A DNA stretch of 64,000 nt from Bacteroidales bacterium. GTDB taxonomy: Bacteria > Bacteroidota > Bacteroidia > Bacteroidales > UBA4417. This document shows positions 48,401 to 56,732 of the stretch, one piece after another. The translations under genes and the position numbers were made by a program. The notes under the pieces were generated by a model. It did not search any database and was not told the DNA's origin. It saw only the letters and a list, made by a program, of their open reading frames with translations. The DNA lies in assembly GCA_016707705.1 (NCBI GenBank), contig JADJHD010000031.1:33286-97285 (forward strand). The letters run 5' to 3'. Numbering within the stretch: position 1 is the first letter of the stretch; every line of letters starts with the position of its first letter.

Positions 48401-49278
48401 AGCGCTACTTCAGGGTTCAGGAGAATATTCTTTACCAGGGGAAGGCAACAGTCACAAATGGAACCTTCAATTACTCCTTCATGGTTCCCCGGGATATTGA
48501 CTTTTCATTCGGTACCGGAAAGATTTCCTATTATGCCTATTCGGAGTCCACAGATGCGACAGGCTTTAATGACAGCATAATGATTGGTGGTGTAAGCAAT
48601 GAGGTCACCAATGACACCCAGGGACCACAGATTACACTCTATATGAATGATGAACGCTTTGTTGATGGTGGTATAACCGGTGACGCTCCAATGCTGCTTG
48701 CATATCTGTCGGACGAAAGCGGACTGAATACGGTTGGTAATGGAATCGGACATGATATTGTAGCCACCATTGATGAAAACTCGAATTCTTCCATTGTTTT
48801 GAATGAATACTATCAATCAGATCTTGATAGTTACCGAACTGGCAAGCTTATGTATAACCTTCAGGGATTGACGGAAGGGAAGCACAGCCTGACACTGAAG
48901 GCATGGGACGTTTTCAATAATTCCTCCGAAGCCACCATAAACTTCGAGGTAAGGAAAAACCTTGCCCTGAGGATAATGAGCCTGAAGGCATATCCCAATC
49001 CTTTCAGTGAGAAGATACATATAGAACTGACCCAGAATTTGTTCAACAGCACTCTGGATGCCAGCCTATCCATTTATTCAATTAACGGTAACCTCATTCG
49101 CAGTTTCGACCCACAAACTGAGTATGCCCAGGGCTATGCATTGGTCCCGCTGGAATGGGATGGACTGGACAGTAACGGGAATGAAGTTGCTGATGGTATC
49201 TATATTGTCAAGGTACTGGTTACCAATGGCAAAAGCTCTGACCAGAAGGCAATGACAGTAGTAAAGGCCGGGCATTGA
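45454..49278 (+). CDS. porU: PorU-like gingipain-family sortase, long paralog
   Basis: A 1274-residue paralog of the preceding gene, with the same architecture plus an N-terminal ~130-residue region (REVLKLKW..., LVSFELIISYTI) like the propeptide of long PorU proteins. The catalytic residues are His784 (NYTGHGGETG) and Cys818 (TATCEFSRFDDP); the C-terminal sorting domain is AYPNPFSEKIHIEL ... GIYIVKVLV. The frame extends to 45415 upstream, but the ATG at 45454 gives a proper signal peptide (MKSYIFRIAVFGLFIALG...) and 13 bases of spacing. Keeping both His and Cys argues that both copies are active proteases. It has the usual PorU position, directly before porV. Confidence 0.9.
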   Translation: MKSYIFRIAVFGLFIALGFPNAVGQEVRELVKLKWTGVKVVDAREGEPVKSISFEGAIHNSLNSFAPLYHKVARLPLNAGNTAAVISSAKYQPLSSEESTLMESASILESIIPEHSLGFERGVPMVDVQFIPLIRTANGEIQKLVSFELIISYTITDNTSLKSQTYAQNSVLSTGNWYRIRTNKSGICKITYEDIRSMGVDMATVVPGKIRLFGKPGGVLPENNSVFRYDDLPENAIKVVSANGSTFAPGDYILFYATTPNATVYNSTTKRFEHRNNIYCDYTYYFLNFDGADGKRIGTENQSAEAVQYTCTSFMDFKYYEKDLYNLIKSGKQWVGERLEFNNASFDIPGFTFTNVETTRQAFMRYRVIARATAMSTYSITANANSIVSKQLIPYTVDSFSQEVNEAKSFSPVEGTQAINFRYNTPTNTSQGYIDWVEVNVPRKLLYTGGQLAFADPVTAVTGAITQFKLAGANSQVTIWEVTNPVDVKAVNASLIAGDTLSMVMATDTLRRFVAWNQSEFLTAEFVDKIANQNLHGIEYADLLIVTHPDFLEQANRLADQHRLVDGMTVAVATNQQIYNEFSSGSPDISAIRDFARMLYMRPEGERKLKHLLLFGDGSYDYKDHQENNTNFVLAFETNESQNLVFSTASDDFFGLLDSGEGNDASGKLDIGIGRFPVDNVEQAKDMVDKCIFYMSGAPANLGSWRNSLCFIADDEDSNTHIRQVEDQVTPNIAKDYKVYNINKVYLDAYSEVATPSGARYPEVNTRINDLINDGVMIMNYTGHGGETGWAAESILTLNDISSWTNTTKLPVFVTATCEFSRFDDPNRVSAGELVFLKPSGGGVALFTTTRLANAGNNVELTIDLYDTIFSVTNGNNPRFGNIIAYAKNQNSGTGLIRNFMLIGDPAMCLAFPRYNVATTSINGKPVSAGIDTISAMSRVDVEGVVEDVTGNIVTGFNGIVDVKIYDKYRWMMTRGNDPTSYKRYFRVQENILYQGKATVTNGTFNYSFMVPRDIDFSFGTGKISYYAYSESTDATGFNDSIMIGGVSNEVTNDTQGPQITLYMNDERFVDGGITGDAPMLLAYLSDESGLNTVGNGIGHDIVATIDENSNSSIVLNEYYQSDLDSYRTGKLMYNLQGLTEGKHSLTLKAWDVFNNSSEATINFEVRKNLALRIMSLKAYPNPFSEKIHIELTQNLFNSTLDASLSIYSINGNLIRSFDPQTEYAQGYALVPLEWDGLDSNGNEVADGIYIVKVLVTNGKSSDQKAMTVVKAGH

Positions 49279-49417
49279 TATTCTTCCTTTTTTAGCATGC
49301 AAACATACCATTCCGGCTGATATAAGCATGCTGGAAACCAATAAATTGTGGTATCTCAGACAAGTGATAAAATATTCACTTCTTCTGCACAATAACTCCC
49401 GCAACTCCTCGTTTCAT

Positions 49418-49445
49418 TGCAATACAATTAAATTGTTTAATTTTG
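49418..49445 (+). promoter_or_regulatory. porV promoter (TTG-N18-TAATTTTG)
   Basis: Both boxes match the Bacteroidetes consensus with good spacing. The -7 box (49438-49445) covers the most upstream possible start (TTG at 49443), so translation starts at the ATG at 49470. porV can thus be expressed apart from porU. Confidence 0.65.
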
Positions 49446-49469
49446 CACCCTATTTTTAACCAGATCTTT

Positions 49470-50630
49470 ATGCGTTTTTTAAAGTTTCCGATTCTTTTTT
49501 TTCTGCTGATTTGCCTTTTCCAGACAAAGGTTAATGCACAAACCAGCTTCTCAGGACAGCAAAATCCGATCATGACAGCTGTTCCATTCCTTATGATTGC
49601 TCCTGACGCACGCAGTGGTGCCATGGGTGATGCAGGCGTTTCATCCAATCCTGATGCCAATTCAATGCATTGGAATCCTGCAAAGCTTGCCTACGTTGAG
49701 CAGGATATGGGTGCTTCAGTTTCTTACAGCCCATGGTTGCACAAACTGGTTCCGGATATCAGTCTGGCTTACCTTGCCGTTTATAAGCGAATCAATAAGG
49801 CTCAGACTATTGGCGCTTCCCTCAGGTATTTCAATCTGGGTAGCCTTGATTTTACTGATGTTCAGGGTTCAAAGGTTGGAACATTCAATCCGAATGAATT
49901 TGCACTTGATGCAACCTATTCAAGGTTCCTGACCAAGACACTGACCATGGCTGTTAGCGCACGCTACATACATTCAAACCTGACACAGGGACAGTATGCT
50001 GAAGGTACAGCTACCAAGGCTGGTAACTCAGTTGCAGCTGATATTGCCGTTTATCAGCAGTTTGAAGTGAAGGTTAATGATATCCCGGGAAAATTTGCAT
50101 GGGGTGTTAACCTCTCAAACCTTGGAGCAAAGATTTCCTACAGCGATGCCAATCTTCGCAAGGACTTCCTTCCAACCAACCTGAGATTTGGACCATCACT
50201 TACCCTCGATTTTGATGATTACAACAGCATGACATTCATGCTTGATATCAATAAACTCCTTGTTCCTACACAACCTTACTGGAAGAATGGCGATACCATT
50301 GAGTCCGGGATGGATCCCAATGTATCACCTGTTGTCGGACTCATTCACTCCTTTTATGATGCCCCGGGTGGTTTCAGCGAAGAAATGAAGGAGCTCAGTT
50401 TTGCAGGCGGACTTGAATATTGGTACGACAAGCAGTTCGCACTTCGCGGAGGTTTCTTCTATGAAGATAAAAACAAGGGAAACAGGAAGTTCGTGACTTT
50501 GGGAGCAGGATTGCGTTTCAATGTATTCGGACTCGATTTCTCATACCTGATTCCTGTGCAGCAGGAAAATCCGCTGGCAAATACGCTGCGGTTCTCGCTA
50601 CTATTTAATTTGGATAATACCGGGAAATAA
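49470..50630 (+). CDS. porV: PorV, T9SS outer-membrane shuttle protein
   Basis: A 386-residue FadL-like outer-membrane barrel (PorV/LptO). After the signal peptide (ending KVNAQ) comes the family start MTAVPFLMIAPDARSGAMGDAGVSSNPDANSMHWNPAKLAY; the C-terminal strand is LRFSLLFNLD. PorV takes substrates from the SprA translocon and hands them to PorU by binding their C-terminal domains. Position directly after porU is conserved. It ends at a strong terminator. Confidence 0.95.
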   Translation: MRFLKFPILFFLLICLFQTKVNAQTSFSGQQNPIMTAVPFLMIAPDARSGAMGDAGVSSNPDANSMHWNPAKLAYVEQDMGASVSYSPWLHKLVPDISLAYLAVYKRINKAQTIGASLRYFNLGSLDFTDVQGSKVGTFNPNEFALDATYSRFLTKTLTMAVSARYIHSNLTQGQYAEGTATKAGNSVAADIAVYQQFEVKVNDIPGKFAWGVNLSNLGAKISYSDANLRKDFLPTNLRFGPSLTLDFDDYNSMTFMLDINKLLVPTQPYWKNGDTIESGMDPNVSPVVGLIHSFYDAPGGFSEEMKELSFAGGLEYWYDKQFALRGGFFYEDKNKGNRKFVTLGAGLRFNVFGLDFSYLIPVQQENPLANTLRFSLLFNLDNTGK

Positions 50631-50654
50631 AGGCCTGACCTTTAAAGAAATTCG

Positions 50655-50682
50655 GGAGCAGTTTTTACTGCTCCTTTTTTTT
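50655..50682 (+). terminator. Terminator of porV
   Basis: An 8-bp perfect stem (GGAGCAGT/ACTGCTCC) with loop TTTT, then eight Ts, 24 bases after the stop. Confidence 0.9.
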
Positions 50683-50771
50683 GCCCTTAAATTGATAGGC
50701 TGAATAAATAGGAATCCGAATGTTTGACCCTGAATTGAGTCAGACTTTTTCTTTGGTGGCCAAAATTAAGA

Positions 50772-51245
50772 TTATCTTTTCTCCAGTAGGACTACCGCAT
50801 AGGCTGATACACCTTCTTCCTGATCTTCAAATCCTATTCCTTCGGTTGTGGTTGCCTTTACAGATACACAGTTAAGGGGCAGTTCCAGAATGGCTGCAAT
50901 GGTCTTTCTCATCTCAGGGATATAGGGCGCAACTTTTGGCCGCTGAAGTGCCAGGGTGGAATCCAGATTTGCTATTCCATATCCCTCTGACCTGATCAGG
51001 TCGTAAACATGATGGAGAAGGATTTTGCTGTCGATGCCTTTATACTTTGGATCTGTATCAGGGAAATGTATTCCGATATCACCAAGAGCAAGTGCTCCAA
51101 GCAGGGCATCACAGATTGCATGCAAAAGCACATCGGCATCCGAATGGCCCAGACTGCCAAGGTGATGCGGGACCAATACCCCTCCAAGCCAAAGCTCACG
51201 GCCTTCAACAAGCCTGTGAACATCATATCCGTAACCTATTCGCAT
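50772..51245 (-). CDS. ispF: 2-C-methyl-D-erythritol 2,4-cyclodiphosphate synthase
   Basis: A 157-residue MEP-pathway enzyme that cyclises CDP-methylerythritol phosphate on the way to isoprenoids. Zinc ligands D8 and H10 are in YGYDVHRL; GHSDADVLLHAICDALLGA, GDIGIHFPDTDP and KATTTEGIGF complete the active-site motifs. It is convergent with porV. No other MEP gene is in the window. Confidence 0.97.
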   Translation of the reverse strand: MRIGYGYDVHRLVEGRELWLGGVLVPHHLGSLGHSDADVLLHAICDALLGALALGDIGIHFPDTDPKYKGIDSKILLHHVYDLIRSEGYGIANLDSTLALQRPKVAPYIPEMRKTIAAILELPLNCVSVKATTTEGIGFEDQEEGVSAYAVVLLEKR

Positions 51246-51378
51246 ATTTTTATGATGTTTATTTGAGTATGTTGCTTTCGTTCAACCTGTGGCTGTTCAT
51301 GCCTGAATGAGTTACTGAGGTGAAATTAAAAAATTTAATTCAGTATTTAGCTTTTTGATGATTGATCTGCTTCAGGAA

Positions 51379-52812
51379 TCAGGAAAAGAATTTCTCCTCA
51401 AAATTGACCAGATACAATCTTTTGCTTGCACGTGTTACAGCGGTATACAACCAGCGGAGGTATTCGGTGTTCAGCATTTCTTCGGTCAGATAACCTTTTT
51501 CAATGAACACGGCGTCCCATTGTCCACCCTGGGTTTTATGACAGGTAAGTGAATAGGCATATTTCACCTGGAGAGCATTATAGTATGGATTAGCCCTGAT
51601 TGCTGCCAGCTTTTTCCTTTTGGAAGTAATCTCTTCATAATCTGCAGCTACCTCATCATACAATTTCCTGCTTTCCGTGTAGGCCAGTGAAGGCGTTTCG
51701 GTATCGAGGGTGTCAAGCAGGAGCATTACATCCAGCGTTGGTTCATCAGGGTAGTCGACCATTCGCATAGTGACTTCCGCAAAGCGAAACGAATATAGTT
51801 CGGTAATCCGGCCTATTCTCATCACTTCAATCAAATCACCATTGGCAATAAAGCCGGCCTTGGAATCCTCAGGCAGCCAGAAATAATTGTTCTTCACGAC
51901 CATAAGGTGGTCCCCGGCTGAGATTTCATGATCACGGAACAGAATTCTCTGTCGTATGGCCTGATTAAAAAGGTTAGCTCGTTTGTTCGAGCGTGTTATA
52001 ACAACCGTGTTCTCCTGTCCGAAGTCCGAATACGCCTGCATCAAGGCTTCCAGCATATCTCCACCCTGAACGCTGATGACATCGGGAAATTTGTTTTCAG
52101 TTCCGAAAATAGGAAGAATGGGGCCTTCACTTCCAATCTTGTTCCTTATACCTGTGGCATTGGAAAGTATTCCTGATTCAAGGGCTTGCCGGACTACTTC
52201 TGTAAGGCAATGACGGTCGAGGTCAAGGAAGTAGGACGATTTCAGCAGTTCAGCATTCAGGGCGGGGCTAACTGGTATTCCAACGGGCGGCAACTGTGCC
52301 TGATCACCCAGAAGGATCAATTTGCAGCTGGATGCTGTGTAGATATACTCGATCAGATCGTCGAGCAGGCTTCGTGGCTGAATAAATCCTGATTCATTGG
52401 AGGAGTTGTGATCAGGAATCATGGAGGCTTCATCAACGATGAAAACGGCGTGTTCAAGCTTATTCTGCATCAGCACCATGCTCATGGAACCATCTGCCCC
52501 GGCTTTCATGCGGTACAGTTTTTTATGGATGGTATAGGCTGGTCTTCCTGCATATCCTGAAAATACCTTGGCAGCCCTCCCTGTAGGAGCCAGCAGGACA
52601 GCCTCATAGCCAGCCTTGTGCAGTACGTTGACCAAAGCACTTACAAGGGTTGTTTTTCCTGTACCAGCATATCCTTCGAGCAGGAATGCCGGCAATTGAG
52701 CATGATCCGAGACAATGAACTCAGCAAGCTGCCTGATAAGCACTTCCTGTCCCTGAGTAGGAGAGTAGGGGAATTGCTTCAGGATAAGATTGCGAAATTC
52801 TAGACTATTCAT
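51379..52812 (-). CDS. RecD-like SF1 DNA helicase/ATPase
   Basis: A 477-residue helicase-type ATPase. Walker A is LLEGYAGTGKTTLV, motif Ia LLAPTGRAAKV, Walker B FIVDEASMIPD, motif III LILLGDQAQLPPVG, and near the C-terminus motif V/VI is YSLTCHKTQGGQWDAVFIEKG ... RWLYTAVTRASKRLYL. This matches RecD2/exonuclease-V-alpha-like SF1B helicases, without the N-terminal part of full RecD2. The longest frame starts inside the end of tamL; the ATG at 52812 (MNSLEFRN) fits the family and leaves 61 bases after the tamL stop. Probable role in DNA repair, inferred from family. Confidence 0.85.
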   Translation of the reverse strand: MNSLEFRNLILKQFPYSPTQGQEVLIRQLAEFIVSDHAQLPAFLLEGYAGTGKTTLVSALVNVLHKAGYEAVLLAPTGRAAKVFSGYAGRPAYTIHKKLYRMKAGADGSMSMVLMQNKLEHAVFIVDEASMIPDHNSSNESGFIQPRSLLDDLIEYIYTASSCKLILLGDQAQLPPVGIPVSPALNAELLKSSYFLDLDRHCLTEVVRQALESGILSNATGIRNKIGSEGPILPIFGTENKFPDVISVQGGDMLEALMQAYSDFGQENTVVITRSNKRANLFNQAIRQRILFRDHEISAGDHLMVVKNNYFWLPEDSKAGFIANGDLIEVMRIGRITELYSFRFAEVTMRMVDYPDEPTLDVMLLLDTLDTETPSLAYTESRKLYDEVAADYEEITSKRKKLAAIRANPYYNALQVKYAYSLTCHKTQGGQWDAVFIEKGYLTEEMLNTEYLRWLYTAVTRASKRLYLVNFEEKFFS

Positions 52813-52873
52813 ATGCTGTTGGTCACCCTCAGATTCTTGGGATTGTATTGAGCAAGGAGAATGATTTTCAGGA

Positions 52874-55225
52874 TTAGAATGGATAACCGATTCCAAAGTT
52901 CCAGACTGCTTTTCGAAGCCTGAAGTCCTCGGGCTGGAACCACTGACTCTCAAGTTGAGGGTTTTTTAGTCTTAATGCCCAGTCGAGGCGGAATATAAAG
53001 AAGGAAAAATCGAATCTGAATCCGAAACCTGCATCCAGGGCTATCTGTTTACCCAAATGACCAAAATCAATGTTGCCGTCAGGGAAGTCCGAGTTTTCCT
53101 TTCGCAGCCAGATGTTGCCGGCGTCTGCAAAAAGTCCGCCATTGAGAAAGCTGTAGATTGGGAAGCGGTATTCAAGACTTGTATAAGCCATCAGGTCACC
53201 GGTGCGGTCATATCGAACAGAGTCGTTGGTAAAGCCACCCGGACCAAGTGAACGCAGTTTCCAGCCCCTCATATCATTTGCGCCACCTAACCAGAAGCTC
53301 TTTTCAAAGGGGATACCATCGGAGTTTCCATAGGGAATACCGGAGCCGCCCATAATTCTGAAGGCAAGAGTTTGTGCATCTCCCTGTTTCCAGTACTTCC
53401 TGTAATCAACGTCAAAACGGATATACTGGGCATACCTCACTCCAAAGCGCTCATAATATCCGCCTTCCGGAAGTTGCTGGTTTCCGCTCTGATCCAGCAG
53501 TCGGAACATATTCCCTGAGGTTTCGGCATTCAGTCGCAGGAAGAATAGGTTTTTTTGCTTGATTTCAGATTGGTTGGAATAGATAAGGCTATACCTGATC
53601 ATAGTCAGGAGGTGGTCGTTGTATTGTCCGATAAACTGAGGATCAGTCAGGCTGTTCAGATAAGCGTTGAAAGCTGAATCCTTCTCAATCCTGACAAAGT
53701 TTAGTTCCAGGGGTGTGAAAATGTGCCTGAACCATGGGGAGGAACTCCACTGATAGGAGCCTGAGAATGTAGATATTCTACGGGAATAATCAGGCCTGGT
53801 CTCGAAGCCAAAACCTGCTGTTATGGAGGTCCGGGTAAGCTGGGTCCGGTCAGGTTTCAATATCGGAAACGGGAGCAGAAGTCTGGGAATGTCGATACCA
53901 GTTTCAATACCTGATTCCAATGCATTAAAGACCCACAGTTTCTTTTCATTTCCTGATTGGGAGAGGGTTCCCTGCAGTTCGGCACCTGAATTGATCTTCA
54001 GGCGGAATGTTTCTGCCCGCCTGAAAATGTTGCGGTTCTGATACAGGATATTTACCCCCATTCCAAGGCTGCCTGCAGAGTTGGTTCCTTCGGTACCAAG
54101 ACTAAGCAGGTTAACAGGATTACGGGTGAGTTTGACCATGCAGTCCAGCCAGCGTTTCCCTTCTGTATTAGCCGAATCAGCAGGTGAAAGAGTAATATTG
54201 GCCGAGCGGATTACCGGCAATGAAATCAATCGCTTATAAGACTGGGTTACCATTTCCTGATCATAAGCCTGACCGGTTCTGAGGGAAATTGTATTGGAAA
54301 GAACACTTGGATTTAAACGGGACCTTCCAGATTGGAGGAAATAGAATTTTTGTGGGTCGATCCCATCAGCATTCTTTCCAAAGGTATAAACCAAGGTGTC
54401 CTGAGCAACAGTGCTGAGGCTGTTCTGCTCGAAGTTTGGCTGGATATAAAGATTTCGGATGAAGTATCTTGGGATTTTCGAAACAGATGAAGAGTCTGAA
54501 GAACTTTGAGAGTATTTCGTCAGGTTTTCGATAACAAGAGTTACATCAGCCTTTTGATTCACAGTGTCAACCAGATAGCTGATATTGGATTTGGAGAAAT
54601 TGAAGTATCCCTGTTGGCGGAGAGCACTTGAAACCCTGTCGCGTTCATCATCGAGGCGGTAGGTATCGTAAATCATTCCCAACTTGAGCAAGCTTGTGGA
54701 AGTGTCCTGATAAAAGAAGGAGGCGATTTCCGCATCCGGCAGGGAGTAATGTATGCCACTTACCACGCAGGGAGTACCGGCTTTGATGTTATAGGTAACG
54801 GAAGCACGTGATTTCCATAGTTTGCTGAATTTGATCCTGTGACTTATGGTAGGATGGTAGAAGCCCTTGTTTTTGAGATAGAGGCGAATATTGAGTTCCG
54901 AATTAATAATCTGGTTGGAATCCAGTATCACCGGGGCAGTGCCATATTTTTCCCTGATTTTGGTTTTAAATTTCTTCTGTTTGCCTTTTGAAAAGCCTTC
55001 ATAAATCCATACCCCCGGTCTCAGGGCAATCTTACCCGGGGTAGCTTTCTGCTGAACAAAACCTTCGATCTCTTCTGTTGGAATATAGGAGTTGTCAGTC
55101 TTGACGGTATTTCTGGTCAGCATATATCCACCTCTGCGCTGAATGCGGCGCTCAGGATTGCAGGATGAAACCAGCAAGCTGATGCTAAGAAGCAAAAAGG
55201 AATAAATTAAAAAGCGTCGGTTCAA
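52874..55225 (-). CDS. tamL: TamL-like lipidated Omp85-family protein
   Basis: A 783-residue protein with a lipoprotein signal (LVSS-C22), POTRA-like repeats (residues ~100-350, for example NIRLYLKNKGFYHPTIS and SALRQQGYFNFSKSNI), and a C-terminal 16-strand barrel with the D15/Omp85 motifs (FWLGGANDMRGWKLRSLGPG and GLFADAGNIW; last strand WNFGIGYPF). Lipidated BamA-like proteins of Bacteroidetes are called TamL and partner TamB in membrane-protein or lipid traffic. No tamB gene is in the window. The start is an unusual TTG at 55225: an in-frame stop lies just upstream, and no ATG precedes the lipobox. Confidence 0.85.
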   Translation of the reverse strand: MNRRFLIYSFLLLSISLLVSSCNPERRIQRRGGYMLTRNTVKTDNSYIPTEEIEGFVQQKATPGKIALRPGVWIYEGFSKGKQKKFKTKIREKYGTAPVILDSNQIINSELNIRLYLKNKGFYHPTISHRIKFSKLWKSRASVTYNIKAGTPCVVSGIHYSLPDAEIASFFYQDTSTSLLKLGMIYDTYRLDDERDRVSSALRQQGYFNFSKSNISYLVDTVNQKADVTLVIENLTKYSQSSSDSSSVSKIPRYFIRNLYIQPNFEQNSLSTVAQDTLVYTFGKNADGIDPQKFYFLQSGRSRLNPSVLSNTISLRTGQAYDQEMVTQSYKRLISLPVIRSANITLSPADSANTEGKRWLDCMVKLTRNPVNLLSLGTEGTNSAGSLGMGVNILYQNRNIFRRAETFRLKINSGAELQGTLSQSGNEKKLWVFNALESGIETGIDIPRLLLPFPILKPDRTQLTRTSITAGFGFETRPDYSRRISTFSGSYQWSSSPWFRHIFTPLELNFVRIEKDSAFNAYLNSLTDPQFIGQYNDHLLTMIRYSLIYSNQSEIKQKNLFFLRLNAETSGNMFRLLDQSGNQQLPEGGYYERFGVRYAQYIRFDVDYRKYWKQGDAQTLAFRIMGGSGIPYGNSDGIPFEKSFWLGGANDMRGWKLRSLGPGGFTNDSVRYDRTGDLMAYTSLEYRFPIYSFLNGGLFADAGNIWLRKENSDFPDGNIDFGHLGKQIALDAGFGFRFDFSFFIFRLDWALRLKNPQLESQWFQPEDFRLRKAVWNFGIGYPF

Positions 55226-55247
55226 AAGAATCTATTTTCAGGAATGA

Positions 55248-55255
55248 CAAAGATA
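55248..55255 (-). promoter_or_regulatory. -7 box TATCTTTG of tamL
   Basis: Exact TAnnTTTG on the minus strand, 22 bases before the TTG start. It supports a short leader; no clear -33 box. Confidence 0.45.
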
Positions 55256-55731
55256 CTATGAAGCATCGAGACTCCCTTGCATTCATTCATAAATCAAACA
55301 TATCCGGCAAAAGGATTTTGTTGACAATTATGGCATATCTGAAGAAACTGCGAAAAAATGTTCGAAATAATGAAACCTCTTTTGGCAGACTGTCGTATAA
55401 TCCTGCACCCAAATTCTCATCCCGGCAATCAAAATTATTTTATTGTAGCAGTATCCTGGAACCTAAATGGTTGCGGGGACGAAGATTCTGTGCAGGAATG
55501 CGGTAATCATTTATAGATTGTCTAAAAAATCAATTTTGCAAAGAATTCAGGAGCCATCTGCCTGGGCTGACAGGAGCCAGAATTAGTTTCCAACTAATAG
55601 TTCAATTTTTTCTATTCTGACTACTGAATTCTGACTACTGAATTCTGTCCGCCGGCTGGCGGATGGCTTCTTTTTTTACTTCATTTTAATAGTTTTAGAC
55701 AGTTGCTATTATAAACCTAATTCAATCATTT
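55256..55731. other. 480-bp intergenic region with short direct repeats and a REP-like palindrome
   Basis: No convincing gene; the only ORF (55258-55506) lacks any family feature. Near 55618-55646 the 14-base unit CTGACTACTGAATT is repeated about twice. At 55648-55663 lies the palindrome TCCGCCGGCTGGCGGA, followed by CTTTTTTT. The palindrome recurs in the window near 61.2 kb. It could also act as a terminator. Confidence 0.45.
55648..55663. repeat. REP-like palindrome, copy 1 (TCCGCCGGCTGGCGGA)
   Basis: A 6-bp stem with a 4-base loop, flanked by GAATTCTG. Related to the copies at 61209-61240, which carry CCGCCAGCCGGCGG and TTGGCGGACAAATTCCC. Dispersed intergenic palindromes of this kind suggest a REP-type family. 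Confidence 0.55.
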
Positions 55732-56355
55732 ATGACAAAAAAGAATTATTTCAACATGATTATTCTTGATGAGAGCGGTTCCATGACCGAAATCAAAGCC
55801 GCCACCATCAGGGGATTTAATGAAGTAGCTCAAACCATTCGTGGATTTGAGAAGGATTTTCCTGATCAGCAACATTTTATATCATTGGTTACATTTAACG
55901 GCAAAAGCATCAAAACCATTCTTGATCAGGCTAAGGCTTCAGAATTGCATGAAATCAATGAAGAAACCTATCAGCCTGATTCCTTTACTCCTTTGTATGA
56001 CGCCATTGGCTTGAGTGTGCTCAAGCTTGACAAGCAACTTTCCGGGTATGAAAATGCCAATGTTATGGTTACCATTATCACTGATGGTGAGGAAAATGCA
56101 TCCTCGGAATTTACTGGAGCAATGGCTAAGAAAATTATCGCAGACCATGAATCCAAAGGATGGAAGTTCAGTTACATCGGAGCTAATCACGACGTAGAGA
56201 AGGTGGCTAAGTCTCTTTCAATCAGCAATAGCTTTGAGTTTACCTGCAATGATGAATCAGTAATGGCTATGTTTGAACACGAGAAAATCAACAGGATTAT
56301 GTTTGCTATGGGGAATTTTGAAAAGAGGGATAAAAGTATATTGAATACAGATTAA
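55732..56355 (+). CDS. VWA-domain protein
   Basis: A 207-residue cytoplasmic protein consisting of one von Willebrand factor A domain. The metal-dependent adhesion site is DESGSM (D13-x-S-x-S), with the Thr in SFTPLYDAIG and the Asp in IITDGEEN. VWA domains bind protein partners through a divalent metal. No MoxR-type ATPase or other usual partner is adjacent, and no signal peptide is seen. The gene stands alone and ends at a terminator. Its role is unknown. Confidence 0.85.
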   Translation: MTKKNYFNMIILDESGSMTEIKAATIRGFNEVAQTIRGFEKDFPDQQHFISLVTFNGKSIKTILDQAKASELHEINEETYQPDSFTPLYDAIGLSVLKLDKQLSGYENANVMVTIITDGEENASSEFTGAMAKKIIADHESKGWKFSYIGANHDVEKVAKSLSISNSFEFTCNDESVMAMFEHEKINRIMFAMGNFEKRDKSILNTD

Positions 56356-56441
56356 TGTGCAAACTGACTTTGCCATCATTGCCTGTTACAGCTCCGGCTA
56401 ATTATAATAACAGCCTGAGTTATCCTAGTAGATTCCCAAAG

Positions 56442-56474
56442 AAAAATCCCGGCAAATGCATCGCCGGGATTTTT
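56442..56474 (+). terminator. Terminator of the VWA gene
   Basis: A 12-bp perfect stem (AAAAATCCCGGC/GCCGGGATTTTT) with a 9-base loop, 87 bases after the stop. It ends in TTTTT on the plus strand and could work on both strands. Confidence 0.8.
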
Positions 56475-56732
56475 GTGAATTTTCGAACCAAGGGAATCTA
56501 TTGAAGCAAATGCGGGAGGTGGATGGAACTCAAAATCCTAAGTCCACATTGGCAAACATGAAGTCTTCCCAATCCCTATAGCATGCTTCTGACTACTCTC
56601 AAAGCATTAATCTGCACTTCAGAATTATCACAATATTATATCTGAATACCATAATTCGAACCTCTGCATATTCCTGCCAGATGCGAATTGAATCAGAAAA
56701 ATGGATATTATTGCAACAAGCATAATTAAACA
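56475..56732. other. AT-rich leader region before the Wzi-like gene
   Basis: Together with the 120 bases before it, this is a 377-base stretch without a gene. A TATTATTG box at 56704-56711 is one base off the -7 consensus. Nothing else seen. Confidence 0.3.

Noticed and set aside
55258..55506. 82-residue plus-strand ORF upstream of the VWA gene
   Set aside because: It has biased composition, no family motifs and no promoter, and lies in a region with short repeats.
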